A DNA stretch of 64,000 nucleotides from Ptychodera flava (taxonomy: Eukaryota > Hemichordata > Enteropneusta > Ptychoderidae): assembly GCF_041260155.1 (NCBI RefSeq), contig NC_091936.1, forward strand, positions 40,203,963 through 40,267,962. Direction: 5' to 3'. The translations under genes were made by a program, and so were the position numbers. The notes under the pieces were generated by a model. It saw nothing but the letters and a program-made list of their open reading frames with translations. It ran no database searches and was not told the DNA's origin. Shown in pieces: positions 12,501-27,500 of this stretch. Positions within the stretch are counted from its first letter, which is position 1. The number at the start of each line of letters is the position of its first letter.

Positions 12501-15500
12501 TAAAATGTTGCACTAAAATTTTGGCAGGAAAAAGTTACAGTGCTCAAAGGGTTAATGATCCCAGTTGTAATGAATGTAAGCTTGAGACTGATTGGACCTC
12601 AATTCCATGTCAAACAAGTTCAAGGCAGCTTGAAATCTGAAATTTTATGAAATTTGTGTCAATTAATGAAGCAGACAGGGAACCAAGCAAACCAAGCTTA
12701 CTTAGTAATTCAGACCAAAGATAGAGGGCATTAATACAATGATGCAGACTCATCTGTGCAGACATACTATATTCTTGTAGTTAAATACTTTGTACTGCGC
12801 AGTGGTGCTAATCAACACCATTGGTAAAGACGGCTTGATAGTTGTCGAAAGCTCTGGATAGAGAAATAATTTTCCGGTGCAGTACAAAGTATTCAGCTAC
12901 AAGAATATAAGAGGGCATTGTTTTTGGATTAGATTATTGGAGGGACTTTGAGTTGCGGTACATGTAAGTAGATTGGTGGAGACTTGGTGTTTTTGCATCA
13001 AACCTTTCCCTTTACACAAGCATCACAAATTTGATAGCAAAAGTGGGAGTTAGGGAAAGGTCGCTCTGACTTTCCCATCAGATGAGAATGTTTACAAAGA
13101 TATGTCAACAGGACAGTTATTTAACTTCTTTCTGATATTTGCCAGGCAGGACATCTGGTACATGGTACATGATACAAGTATTGTTTTAGTAACATAGACA
13201 TTTTTTTGAAATTTGAAAGGAACAATATTCATCTGTATTCTGACATTCAGCACTTCTTAAAACCATGTACGTATACATGTCTAGAATTGAGGCTGTTAAT
13301 TCTTGGTAATGCCATGAATTATGATTTAGAATTCAGCCATTGGTTTTTGAAGACCTTTGAAAATAATGGGCTTCAGTTTTTGGAACAGAGCAGTATGTTT
13401 GACTGATAATTTTATCCTGCCTCGTTAGATTTATTTGACATTTGACTTAATTGTCCTGTCGTTTGCTCAGACCAACTTTTCTTGTCTTGCTGGTGTATCT
13501 TAGACATAGTCACAACGTGGTTTATGCATAGTGGTAGAATGTCAGTTTTGCACGACAGTGACAAGTGATCAAAAATCTTCATTATGACAATAGTTGTATC
13601 ATCATTCTGTCGCATCTCTACAATGTAGGTCACTGATGTCCTGCCAATGCTACTCTTATACTTTTGTGTTTTGAAAGTTTTCAAAGCGCCAGGTACATGT
13701 ACAGTGTTCCCGCTAAGGCTTATTTGCGCGCTAATTGCGCAGTGTCTCCGACTGCTCTCGCAGTGAACTTTCATGTTTTGCGCAACTTTAGTCTCCATAT
13801 GTCATTCGGTAGTTTTGGAAACGATAACTCAGGGCGAAATGTGCGATCTCAGCGTAGATTTTACTTCTGCGTTTCGAGTTTAGCGCCCGTTGGCGGCGCA
13901 GTTGCCACCAACGTTCATTGTATGTTGTGACGTACCTCAATAAATTAGCATATACATGAACGGACCCAGCTGTGAGGCAATCAGGCGTATCTCAAGTTGC
14001 GCACCCTCTCGAAACCTTAGGGATGGACCATTAGATCTTGGGAGGGGGGGGTGGTCACAATGAAATTGTGAAATTTTTTTTTTTACTATTGTAAATTTCT
14101 GAAATTTTTTTTTTCCATTTGAGATTAGCTGTGCAAATTTTTTTTTTCAGAGTAAATTTTCAGATTTATAATTTTTTTTTCGTTCGTCGCTGTCTGAAGA
14201 TAAAGAGGGCAAACATGTGGTGCCAAGCACCACAAGCGGCCACGCAAGCGGTCGCTGGGAAGAGGTCAGGAGAGGGGTGTCCCCCTGCTGTTGTTGGAGC
14301 TTTTGAAAAATAGAGATTCAAATGGTGTTATTTGGTGGCACTTGGGGAGTATTTTTGTGGGGGGAGGTCAGGAGGGGGTGTCCCCCTCCTGCCGTTGGAG
14401 CTTTTGAAAAATAGAGATTAAAATGGTGTTATTTGGTGGCACTTGGGGAGTATTTTCGCGGGGGGTGGTCAGGAGGGGGTGTCCCCCTCCTGCCGTTGGA
14501 GCTTTTGAAAAATAGAGATTAAAATGGTGTTATCTGGTGGCACTTGGGGAGTATTTTTGCCGGGGGAGGTCAGGAGGGGGGTGTCCCCCCTCCTGCCGTT
14601 GGAGCTTTTGAAAATAGAGATTAAAATGGTGTTATTTGGTGGCACTTTGGGAGCATTTTTTTCGGATTACACATCTTCCTCTGAAACATGGTCTTCTTGC
14701 TCCTCAGTAGCTTCCTATAGTTTTGAAAATTGACTATTTTGGTTTCCTGGCTTCCCTTTCTACTGCGTGGTGAAATGCCTACATTCACCCCACCAAACAT
14801 CATGCATATCTCATGATTTACAATTGATTTTGACAAGCTGAGAAGCTAAAATAAGCTAAATAATATAGTGAAATTTGCATATTTGTGTTTTTAGAGCAAT
14901 TGTTGCCCTTTTTTGATCAAAACATCTATTTCTCTGTAGCAGCATGTCCAAATTGATTGGATGTGTATAGATGTGTTGAAATTTCAATATTTGTCTTTTT
15001 GGGCAATTTATGCCATTCATGGTCAAAAAATCTGTATTCTCTGAAGGGCTTGTCCAATTTCTTTGAAATTTGCTACACAAAAACGATTAACCATGCAGAT
15101 TTATTCAGTATTTGCTATCGAGAAACTTTCAAAGTTCACCCTTTTATGTGTTTTTGTGTTGGGATTTGTTGGATAGATGGCATTCTACGTAGTGTATTGT
15201 TGAATGTTAAAACATGTGTTGCTGTTGTTATTTGAGGCTGTTTTTTGAGAAAAAAAAATTGAAAATGCCTTTTTAAAAGCAAAATAATACATAATGACTT
15301 GATATGTTGTTTTATCATTATTGACGTGTTTCTACTTGTTCACCCATTCTTGCATTCATCTTGTAATAAAATGCTGTGGAAAAAATGAAACTGATGTGGC
15401 CTGCATCTGTTTACCTTGATCTTAAAAGGCAAATACAACTTTCTGTCTTGACAACCATACCATAGTTTCAATGTTTTACCTAGTGTACCTGCTTGGTTTG

Positions 15501-18500
15501 TACGCAGGAAACAAGTAGAAAACAGGCTCTATAATTTCATAATTTTCAAGTGATCAGAATACAAAAGTCCTGAAAAGATAAGATAATCACAACTTCCAGT
15601 ATAAGGGATACAGTCACTCTAAATGTATAAATTAAAATTAAAAATGTGCCGGGAGGATGTATTAAAAATACAGAAAGTTGCTTACTGTCGGTAAAATCTA
15701 AAAAAAATTCAAAATTTTAAAGACTTTTGCAGATTTTTTTTTTACGCCTTTGTCTTCTTATTTATTTTTTTTTTATTTTGCAAACTAGTTTGAAGATTTT
15801 TTTTTTCCTAACTTTCTGCTCTGAAAATTTTTTTTTTTCTGTTTTTGACCACCCCCCCTCCCAAGATCTAATGGTCCGTCCCTTAGAGGAAACACTGGCC
15901 AGGTACAAACTCTAGTGCATGTATACATCTTCAAAGTGGGTTGTCCCTACTACCATAGATGTTCATAGATACAACAGAAGTACAATGATTTGGGAGCAAC
16001 ATTCATCCACTTGAAAGATTTTCATTGCATGGCAATTCTGTTTAATTGTTCTTTCTCAAAAAGCTTTAAAAACAAAGCTGTTAGACATTCACAGTTTTTT
16101 CTTAGCTTGACAATATTCATTCTTTCTCAGGATGGGCGCATGTGGTTTGTGCATTGTACATCCCTGAAGTGAGATTCGGCAATGTTACCACGATGGAACC
16201 AATACTCCTGTCAATGGTGCCACACGAGAGATACAACAAGGTGAGAGAGGTGATGATACGTGTGATTTTGATCTTGGATATGAAGGCTTGTTGCCATGAC
16301 AATTGTGTTCTCATGGTAACATGTATGTGACGTGTATTGATATAAGGTACTATCCAGCAGATGTATTTCAGTGAGCGTTCTGCCCAAGTAGATGTGCACA
16401 GTATTCTGTATGTCTAACTCTTCGTGTAATGTTACTGACAATGATGTGAATACCATAAGAAAATAACAGATTGTTCACTTTGGATTTACTGTTATACATC
16501 AGATTTTGTTTTGGAAAAATTTACCAAAAACAAAATACACGGAGATTTCTTACTGGAGAATAGATACTTATTTGATGGAAATTTTTTTGTGACAATGAAA
16601 CATTGTCTTGATTTTAGACCAAAACTTGCATAGGAATATTTATTTGAGACAGATATCATACTCAAATGCTTGGCATACCTGTGCCAATCCTTGATGTTCC
16701 ACAAACTGTGATGCAAAAGATATTCAATAATTAAGATTGACTTTAACAAATTCTTTTGACAAATTACTGTAGAATACTAGAAAGTGGAGCCTCATAAAAA
16801 TTTGCATACAGTGTAGTATTATGCCATTTCTGTTGATGTGTAGAATTTGTTTATCGGAGAACCAGGTACATCATTGAATATCCTTTCTTTGTCTCACTTT
16901 GTAACCCAAGGTATGCTACATATGTGAACACCAACACCGAGAAAGTAAAGCAAGTACTGGGGCTTGTATGACTTGTAACAAGAATGGTTGCAGACAATCT
17001 TTTCACGTCACTTGGTAAGACATCAGATCTATTCTTATTTCCCCGTCCCTGCATCCAACGCCATAGAACAAGTAATTTGTTGTTCATACCAGCCGCAATT
17101 CAAAAGTTTTGGTTTGTCAGCAACACCTCTGTAGGTCGTAGTATTTTCATTTATATCCCTTTTTCAGAAAACTTTTGTTGGTCTAATCACTCCCTTCTGT
17201 CAAATATATTTGTAAAATGAAACCTGATAAAATATATTCATACATAGATGGATACACGTATACAAACTGCTAGACAATTTACCAGGGCAGGTGCTATTTT
17301 GCTTGGACAGATATTTTCCAATCTTACCGGCCTAGATATCCAGGCATAACTTTCCATGTATTCCCTAGATCCAGGATATGGTGGCAAGGGAACACTCAAC
17401 AGGCTTCACGATCGACAAAGGCAATGGTGTTTTTCCCAAAACATGGTCCAGCACATTTGTTTTCTTCTGTAATTTTGCTGTAAATATCACATCATCATGT
17501 ACCTTAGTCAGCCGACATACATGTAGTTTTCTTCTCTAAGTCTGTGAGAGAAAGAAATCCTCAACGGTGACTTTTCAGTCAATAGAGCATTGATATATTG
17601 TTCAAAGATCTTCATGCTGTTGTACTGTGCAAGGTTTTCAAACCAGACTTTACACGGGATATGCTTGTACATGTCCATCAAAATCAGATTTGAGTTGTAT
17701 TGAACAACACAGCAATGTTGGGTCAAAACTAGTGCACTATCATCGTTTATATTAACATGCTCTTTTTTCATCTGTTTATCTTTGAACAGAGAAAATCTTC
17801 CCGATAAGAGATCATTTATTGTATTTCCCACCTCCATTTTGTCAACTCATAACCTGAGAGTTTTTTACATATTCTTTTTCATAAATTCACCCCTCATAGT
17901 GCTCAAATGCAAGGATTGCTTTGCGAGGAAGCGGGTCAGTTCACCGACAATGTCAAATACTGTGGTTACTGCGAATACCACTACAATAAACTGGTAAGGA
18001 ACAGGGACATGTGGAATGCCCAAGATGCAAACAAACATGTATGTACACACAATTCAAAATGGCCAACGTACCAGGATGGGGGCATCGTTTTCATTACTGC
18101 CTCCACCCAGGCACGTTGCAACCATAGCTGCAGAGAAAAAAAAATACCTAGTAGTCTGTGGGCCGAACTCTAAAAAAGGCTCTAGAAATTGAATTTCGTT
18201 CAGAGGATCTTTTACCTACAAGATGTCAGCTGAAAATGATTGTTCATAATACACTGATTTTAAAAAGTGAATTTTCAAGAAAAAAGTGAGCTTCAGGAAT
18301 GAGAATTTTTGACCAAAAATTGAGGTTTTCTCCATTTTTTGGTGTTAATGAAGAAATCTGCATTGTTACGTTATGAAAGAATGTAGATGTTGCATTTTAC
18401 TAGATATGCTTAAAACTTGTATTAGCAAATTTGACAGAAAAAGTGGAGCATGCGAAATTTAATTTGACATGCTAAAACAGTAAAGATTCTAAATCAGTCC

Positions 18501-21500
18501 TGATATCAAAGGGTAAAGGTGATAGTCAAGATGATTGTATCGTACTCTTCCCAGTTTTCCTCCCCTGCCAAAGAATTTAGAAAACTGACCTTAAGTTAGC
18601 TTACCTTTTGGATGAAACTACTCATGAATCATAGGATTCCTACCTTCAGAAGACCATGATGAAAAAGATAAGGAGAAATTAAAATGAAACTTATGTGGTT
18701 AGAATTCTATGTTGTTGTTGAAAGCTCTATTTTCAAATACATTTGCTTATTTGTCGACAGAGACATTTACAAATTTGTCTTCAAGAAATGTTAACAAATT
18801 TTAAGGAATGCAGTGCTTGGTTGCCATTTTATTGCTTAAAGTTGTCGACAGATGCACAGTACTGGAGATATCCCATGATTCATTATGATTTGTACCATTG
18901 GAGATTCCTCGGTGAAATCTACCATGTCATCCATGTGTAGACAAATTCAGAGACTGAAAAAGTACTTTTAAGCAAGCCATTCTTCTCTATTCCCATTTTA
19001 AATTATTTGGAAAAGTATTCTTGATTGAGAGAGGAGATAGCATTTTTGTAAAATTTTCCACAAATTGTGTCCTGAGCAATACAGAATAATGTGATGGAAG
19101 GTGGGAGACTAGTTGCACCAGCTTTATGAAACAAAAGGAGTTTGGTTTTTTCCCAATGGAAATGACTATAAAAACTTGCATGCTAACTTTTCTCAGAGAA
19201 TAACCCCGTCACTTTGTCATAACTTGCTACCCAAAAGTGTGGTATTTGTTGTACCTACAGAATATGATTTCATGGTTATTTTACGATTATTTTGAAATTT
19301 GCACTGAAATATCTAAATGTACTTTGACTAGATATTATTAAAGAATTATATAGATGCCTCACATTGTTGCTAATGCACGGAACTGAAAAAGTTATAAGAA
19401 AAGTAGCCTTCATTGGTACAAACAGACAGAATTGTGGGTAAATTATTGTACTGTGAATTGTGCTGCCAAAAGCAATGTTGTATGCAAGTGAAAATGTGAA
19501 ACTGAGAACATGAATCTACATTTACTATTGAATCATAATTGCTGAAAATTCAACATTGACCTCCTGGCTTAGTTTTACACTTCAAAAAAGGCGAGACATT
19601 GTATTTTCTCACATCTTTTGTCTATTTTGCTATATTCATTTTTTGTAGAAGAAAGATAAAGATACAATCAAGACCATACCGGCATTCAAACATCACTATA
19701 CTACGACGCCGGAGAAGGAGAAAGCCCCTGAGAAGAAACATGAAAAGCACAAACAGAGAAAGAAGCATGCGGTATCAACTGAGGCCAGCGTGGTCACGCA
19801 GACTGAGTATGAGAAGACGAGAACTGAAGTTGCTGAGAGCATACCAATGACCAGCGGTAGTAGCTCTTTGAAGTGTCTGGAGGAGACGGCAGCCAAATTC
19901 ACCAGTGCAAATTTCACAGAAACGGAATTTACATCAAACAAACCAATTGGAGAACCAAGTCCAACAGAGGTTGTCACACCACCTTTGCATAAACCCAAGA
20001 AACACTCTGGTCAGAGAGGCAGGAAACCTGGACCATCCAAGTCTGCTCTGGCAGAAATTGCAAGTGTGAGTGGACGGTCAGACAGTCCGAGTTCTACTGC
20101 CAGTCAGCCAGATTTGCCGGGACTTGGTCTGCCGGAGATCAACGCCATCAACGCAGCCGATCACAGAGCGACGCCCAGCGATGACGCATCTTCCACCAAG
20201 TCCAAGTCCAAGTCGCAAGCGAGGTCCTCAAAGGACACATCTCGCGAACCTACGCCTTCAAGAATGCCCAGTGTCACCACAGAGACCATCGAGCACAAGG
20301 ATCTGCCGCTGATTACAACATCAACGTCCACTCCCCCACCCATTTCCATTGACACAACCCTCGCCACTATTACTGATGCCCCGGACATTGTACCAGGTAA
20401 AACCTATGAAAGTTCCTACCATGATTTCATGATGAAGTACTCACAGGTTGGAGTTGGCAGTTCGAAGCCAGCCCCACAAAGACACAACAAAGAGCCCACT
20501 GTGTCACCGATAACCATTGTTAAGTCCCCGGACAAGCATGACAAAAAGAAGCATCGTGTGAAAAAGAACAAAGCTCACCCAGGCAGACCCAAAGGTGCCA
20601 AAACTGTGAAGGACCTGATAAATGAATCGTCACAGCCATCACCAAAGAAATCAAGGAAGTCAAGCACGTCATCCTTGAATAACTCAGTTAACACTGTAAA
20701 CTCTAGCTTTAATTTCGCTCTGCATGAGGTCAATGCCATGCAGTCGGGGCCCCTACCCCCACAATTACAATCAGGACCACTACCCCCACACCTCCTACCT
20801 CAGGGATCACCAACCAGGCACCTCACAGCATCTCAGAGTTCCACCTCCACACTGGGACTGTCTGGCTCCGCCAGAGCCGGTGGGGAGGCTAGCTTGTCTG
20901 GGAGCATGAACTCAAACCTCAGTCAACAGCTGTGTAGCAATCAACTTAGTACTTCAAACACATCCATGCCGTCTCTTGTTCCAGAAAATGCTGACCTAGC
21001 TGCCAATCAAGGTAAGATTGCTGCACTTCTGTACCCTCACACAGTTCACTTATCACAAGTGGTATAACCTAGGCATTGTCCATGTTGAAGTTGGACCTTT
21101 ACAGAAATAAATGGAGTTTCACAGTTCTAGGATTTGCATTCAGTGAGTGGAAAATGAAAATTTTGTGTTTTAAATCCGTTCTATGAAAGTAATCAAAATG
21201 CTCATGATAAATTTCAATGTCACCATTCCAATTAAAACCTGCTGGCAAAAAGCAAGTGCAATGTCTTTATAGTGTGTAGTTGCTATTTTATTGAATCCCC
21301 AATGGCAATTATTTTGACTTTCAAAAAAACCCAAAAACCCACAAAAGAATACTAAATTCTTAAAACATCCCAAATACAAAGAAAAGTTCCAAACTATTAA
21401 AAACTGAAATGGCATATCAAAAATCACCAGTTTAATGACAAGAGTTAATGACTTGGGTCCATTTACAGCCAATCAGTAAGGTGTTTGGAAAGTTCAATGA

Positions 21501-24500
21501 CGTTGCCTATCAGTGTAATATTAGGAGAGTGTCAAGAAATGGTAGTGTTTTATTTTAAGGGTGAGGTAGACATATGGTGAGAGAAAAGAAAAAGAAAATT
21601 TTAGATCAAATGTAAATACGACAATAATACATGACACAAGAAAGCCAATACCTGTAAATATGGACTTGTGAGTGGTGAAATGTGATTATCACTGTGACCA
21701 AGGACAAGTTTCACATGTAGAAAGACAGAGAACAACACAAGATATGCAGAAAGGGAAAACAAAATTGAATTTCTAAGACCATTTCTCTGTGATAAGTAAC
21801 TTATATGCTGCTGCATTCTGCCTGATATACATGTATCTGTCTTGATGGTGTTATGAATATATGTATCAGTCAATAGCCGATCCAAAGTAACTGTGCCTGT
21901 GATGGGAAGGGGGTTTCCATCTTAACGAACACATTTTGTTTTTTGTAACTTCATGGATCTGAGTTGTTCCTTAACCCTTGTCCTACCAAATTCAAATGTC
22001 AGTATCAGGTCAAGTTGGCTTAAGCCAGTGAGACAAAATATGTCCATATGTTGAATTTTAACATAGACTTGAACATGGTGACTAGTGATTTACAATTTGA
22101 AAGATTGTTAATTCTCAAGGTATACAGCTGTATGTGTGTTCTTTGCCTGTTTCATGAATGGCTTTTTTTCAAGACTGAAGTCATTTTCCACTGGGAAGCA
22201 AATCAGGGAATGAGATGATCACAGAGAACATTGAAACTTTTATGTAAACTACACTTACATGTATACATGTAAATTGCCTTATGGTTTTGTATCAACATTA
22301 TTAATTGTTCAGTCTTTAGAAGTGGAGCATGCAGGTTCATCGTTCTAAGGGTTGTAATTGAAGTATGATAGGAAGTACAGTAGGAAATTTACTTTTATGT
22401 CATTTTATTTACTCATCAAAGAGCATCAACTTAACCCTTTTCCTGCCAAGTCCATATTTCACCACCAGGTCAAGATGGTTAAAATTAATGAAACACAATG
22501 TATTCCATATGATGTATTTTAACATAATACTGTACATTTGAAGGCTGTTGAAAACATAATACTGTAAAGTTGATTTTTTTTTCGACAAAAGATACTATAA
22601 CATACCAAGCCAAGTGGGTGAAAATACGTCATTTTTTGGCTCAATACCGCTTTTTACTGACTTGGCTGAAGGAGAAGTGATGCAGTTATTACTGTCTGGC
22701 AGGAAAAGGGTTAAAGATGAGGAAGTTAGAGAAAGAAAATGTAAATATACCACTGCAAAATGATTAAAAATGATAAACCAATGCAGACAAATGTAAATAG
22801 ACCAATGGTCTTTTCAGTTAAACATTATACAGTCAGTAACCAGCATTATCATACAGCCATTCTGATATCACTCCGTTCTGGTGATATTTGTTGTAAAAGA
22901 TCATCATTGTTTTATGGTAAATGATGAGTTAAATGGTATTAGCATTGAAACTTTAACAGTTGTGAAGATCAGGACCATTTTCAGCAGTTAAGTACCGCGA
23001 TGGTGTGTTGGTATGGTATCGTTTACCAATGGTAATTCCATTCAAGTCCTTTGCTGGTTTTTAGAAGCACCAGCAAACACAAAAACACTTCAGAGAACAT
23101 TTTACATGCACAAAGATGCAGGATGTGTGGCATGATAAGGTGACGTCAACTTTGTATGTCACCTGTTGACATGGCAATGCCCATGGTAAGCACACTAATT
23201 GATCATGTCCATCTTGCCACAGTGATTTGCAGATTAAATTTTAAAGGTTTTGAGGCATAGGAAAGATTTAAGGATAAATATTGTGGTACCATATTGGACC
23301 AATAGATAGTTTTTCCTATCCATTTCCTGCTTTATGTTAGTTCTCAGTTGTATGTCGCAGTGGTGTGAGAAGCCAAGAGTTATGTGTAGCTTCTTTTGTT
23401 TTACCCTGTATTTTTTTCTCATCATTTCCATCAGTCGCCAGTGATACTGCCTTCAGAGATGTTTTCAGTACAGCGGCTAACAACGGCCTCTTGATTGGTC
23501 CCCAGAGGCACCACGCACAGAGTAATAACACTCTCCAGAGAACCAATACGGAAAATTCAAGCACAGTGTGAGTTGCGTATATACATGTAATTTCTCTGTA
23601 ACAACCATCCAAATTCCATGAATCTGTCTCCCTGCAAATATCTCACAGCCAAGCCACCCTCCCCCCCCCCCCCCCCCCCACCAAATGAGACATGCTAGTT
23701 GATCTCTACAACCATTTTGTAACAATCTCACAGATGAACAAATCAGTTCTCCACTTCTAGGCTGTCATTAGGAGAATACAAAGGTGAATTCAGTGGTCTT
23801 GCAGTGTAGCTTTCTGTTCATGGTAACATCATTTATTTTACACATCAACCAGTGTGTGATGCCAAACTGGAGATATTCGGATCGTAATACAATACATTTC
23901 TTGTTTCCATTCATGCTTGCAGACCTCCATTTCCGGCAACCATGGAAGAACTGCTGGAAAGACAGTGGGAACAAGGCTCAGAGTTTCTCATGCAACAGGG
24001 AGCTCATTTTGACAGTAAGTGTAACAGTCAGTTATTGTATGTGAGTGATTGACAACCTACAGGTAGTCAATGGACCATCCGTTTACAGTTCATGTCCTAA
24101 AAGGGAAGATAAAATTGTTTCTTCACAAAGAATAATGACGTGAAAAGATGAATTTTTTAAGCATGAGACACCATCTTCTCAAAATTTCCTCATAGAGTGA
24201 ATGTCAGAAATGGTTGAAAATTGTTGCCCCAAGGGTCCCCTAGTGAATCATGAAAATAAGTGCTAGAGCCTTTCATAGTCCGAGGTTAATAAAATCCGAG
24301 GGGAATAGCAGTAGTTCAGCTCTGTACATTCATTGTGAGAATTGTCAGTCCATTGTCGTTCAAACTTGATAGTATTAAATCAGCAAGATACTACAGATTG
24401 TATTGTAGTTTGTTTGATGCTTTAACCCAGTAAGTCTATTTTACAAGCATGCCTTTTTCGTTAAACATTTCTATTGCTCGTAATTTATGTCCCTATGTCG

Positions 24501-27500
24501 GGGACCAAATAAGATTGTGTTACAGCATAGAGATTGTGTTAACATTGACCTGTTAACTATTAACATTTCCAATGCCCCTTGCCAACAGTTGCCTCTCTGC
24601 TGTCCTGTTTACATCAACTTCGAGCTGAGAATCAGAGGTTGGAAGAACACATCAAGAACCTCTTGGCCAGAAGAGACCACTTACTGGCGGTCAACGCCAG
24701 GCTGTCTGTCCCTCTTGGTAACTCAATAGGTGCCGGAGGGGGTTCCACTGATAACAGCCCCAATGGACCTACAGGCAGGAGTCCACGAATTAATAACCTG
24801 ATCCATCCAGATACACCACAGGGACATTCTCAGGTAAGAGCAATCTTTCAATTTTGTTTTAGCTCCCACTTGCCATGTGAATGTCAGGGGGTAGGGGTAG
24901 GGGGAACATAAATATCATTGTGCCCTCCAAGTTAAGGTAGTTCTGCTCACACTTTCCCCAAGGAAATTTTCAACCATTCTCTTTCAAAATTAAGTGCAAA
25001 AATCAGGGTCACCGTGTAAATTGAGTTCATAGAGAAACAAATTACCCGACATTTACTGATATTTGAAATTCAATATGGCTGCCATCCCTGTGTCATGGGG
25101 GAAGGCAAAATTTCTGATTTTCACAAAATCAAGCCTGTAAAAACTTTATTTACTCCATAAGCTTCAAAATGAACCCCCACAAGTGGTAGACCAAACTAAC
25201 ATTGCAAAAGTTTGGGAGTACTCGTGTCTCTCCCTTGTGACACATTTCACATGTACCTCAAATTGATGCACCACTGATGCAAATAAATGCTACAAATGAA
25301 ATGTACTGCTATAGGGCTGACAGCAAGAACTTTCCAAAAAATTGCAAATTTGATTCAAAGCATTCACCAATGTCGCAAGTCTGTCTGGGAGCTCTCTGCT
25401 CTGCTCCATGTCTGTGTATATTACGTACCCATAGTAAAGTACATGACCAGATAAATCTCTACCCTGAGTCCAGCAGATTAATCTCAGATTTTGTCTTGAA
25501 CACAACCACTTCAGAGAAAGGTTTAATGCAACTGAATGATAGAGATACAAAGTAAAACACTGTAGAGACATTCCTGGTGTGATCATAATGAATTGGGCTA
25601 AGCTTAACTGTGATATCTTTGCAGTGTCAAAACACATAATCAGTTTAATTACAGGAATTTTGGGGGGAAAGTACTGCTTGAACATGACTGCATGTATAAC
25701 TGCATATCCATCAGAAATTTACTAATTACAGAAACCATTCTGATAGCTGCTAATTTAGACAACAATAGACACACTACCCATCTGTGTTACTATGAAACAA
25801 ACATTTCAAATTAATGTACAGAAAACTTTTCACACTCGTCAAAAGATCTCCAGTTAAGTGCCATAGCCCCTTTGTAACTGTCTCAATTGTAGAGAAGTTG
25901 AACAAAAAGAAATATACTGTCATGAACATAATTCATTACTCCGTAGTGCCTTTGGAAACTTTAAATATCATACAGGAGAGAGTGATCGCATCAATGTTAT
26001 TAGTCTGCAGATCAGATTTGAGAAATTTGCTGTGCTATAAAGACTCAGATGAATTAGATTGAATATAATTTGTTCTTGTATGAACTCCAGGATGTTATCT
26101 CAAGTCACGGCTCAGTAAGCCAGACAAGCAGAAGCCCAGGTACCAGTATACATTCCAATAGTCCAGGTCAAGGGTCACAGCCTCCTCAACTTCCTGTGTC
26201 CGTGCCAACGGGGCCTCTCCAGCAGGTTCCAACAACACCCCCTCACCCACAGGCGGCTCCATCGCTCCATCCACAGCAGACAGCTGCTGCTGTAGTGTCC
26301 ATGTCCATGGCGGGGCAGCTGCAGGGAAACCACAACGCCATGATGCAGCCACCGCCACCGTCTCACGGACCGCCGCAGTCAGCAATGCAGCAACCATCGG
26401 TACAGGGACAGTTCCCAGATGGAAGGATGAACATGCCTACACATCATCAAGACAGGTGAGAGACCATATATCCTATCTGGTTCAAAAATATGTTCCTTCT
26501 AAACATATATACCACAGTGTACCACACCCCCCCCCACCCCCAATAATATAATGATTTAATGATAGTGGTCTTATCTCATCTCTTTGTGTAAACAGACCAC
26601 AAGTTCAAAAAATCTCTTGTTGACATGAATAGTGTCCTCAATGTCACAAAGTTTCTGGCAATTTTATCTCAGAATTCGAAGGCAAATTATTGTTTGTACC
26701 TCAAAAGGTGTAAAGGTATACATAAACCCTTGTCCTGTCAGGCAAATTGGACCCTATCCTACCAACTCCATAGAAAACAGTCTGATATTATTTGTATACA
26801 GAAGTATGCAGATGAGGCCTATTATCCTGCCATGTACGCCTGATTTTCAGCTCTTCACCATTGTGGGAAGCTAGCCAGACAGGTTTCTGTGCCCTCCCCT
26901 ACCATTTGACTCCTGGCAAACCTGTTTCAACAAAGAAAACCATTCCTCTTGCAAGGTCAGAAGTGTACATGATGAGCGACAGGATACCAAGTCGATAAGA
27001 ACAACCCATTTTCCACAGAGTTTTGCAGGATAACGGCCGCCACTGCACATCTTCTGGCTACAGGGAATTTCAGCTTGATTTTCACTGACTTGGCTGGAAA
27101 AGGGTGAAAATTACAGCCAATCAGCTGTCCAGTTATGGTGGAAAATGTTGTTTGAATGATACTATACATAGGAATAAATAGTAGAGAGAGATGATATTCT
27201 ATTTTATGGTAACATTCATCACATCTTAGCAAGAACTTCATTTAAATGTATCATTACAATACCTTAATAATTTATATTATTTGTATTTGTTAAATTTTTT
27301 TGTATAACTCCATCAGTGTTTTTCTAGTACCAACATATATTGACTTGACCTTTGACCCTAACCTATATTGACTTGGCCTCTGACCTTGCAGCTCACCGGA
27401 TTCTCAGAGGTATCGAGATCAACAACAGCATCCCATGAGGGAAACCAACAAGGAACATCAAGTGAGAGAACACCAAAGACAGCATTTAATGCTGCAACAA

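Larger units (their letters stand above)
13688..15907. mobile_element. Outer hAT-like non-autonomous element, split by an inner insertion
   Basis: Left end CAGTGTTCCCGCTAAGG at 13702; right end, read inward on the other strand, CAGTGTTTCCTCTAAGG ending at 15897. The repeat GCCAGGTACA flanks it at 13688-13697 and 15898-15907 (a 4-nt TGTA lies between the left repeat and the left end). Without the inner element it is about 330 bp. Confidence 0.6.
12052..16130 (+). other. AF10 intron 3, transposon-rich
   Basis: The longest AF10 intron (4.1 kb). It carries a foldback at 12768-12909 and the nested pair at 13702-15897. A further TTAACCCTTTGAGC-type end lies near 12551. Confidence 0.7.

Noticed and set aside
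25290..25685. 131-codon minus frame in AF10 intron 10
   Set aside because: No motif or splice context; chance open frame in AT-rich intron.
26095..26397. Antisense open frame over AF10 exon 11
   Set aside because: Shadow of a Pro/Gln-rich coding exon; the + strand frame joins in phase on both sides.
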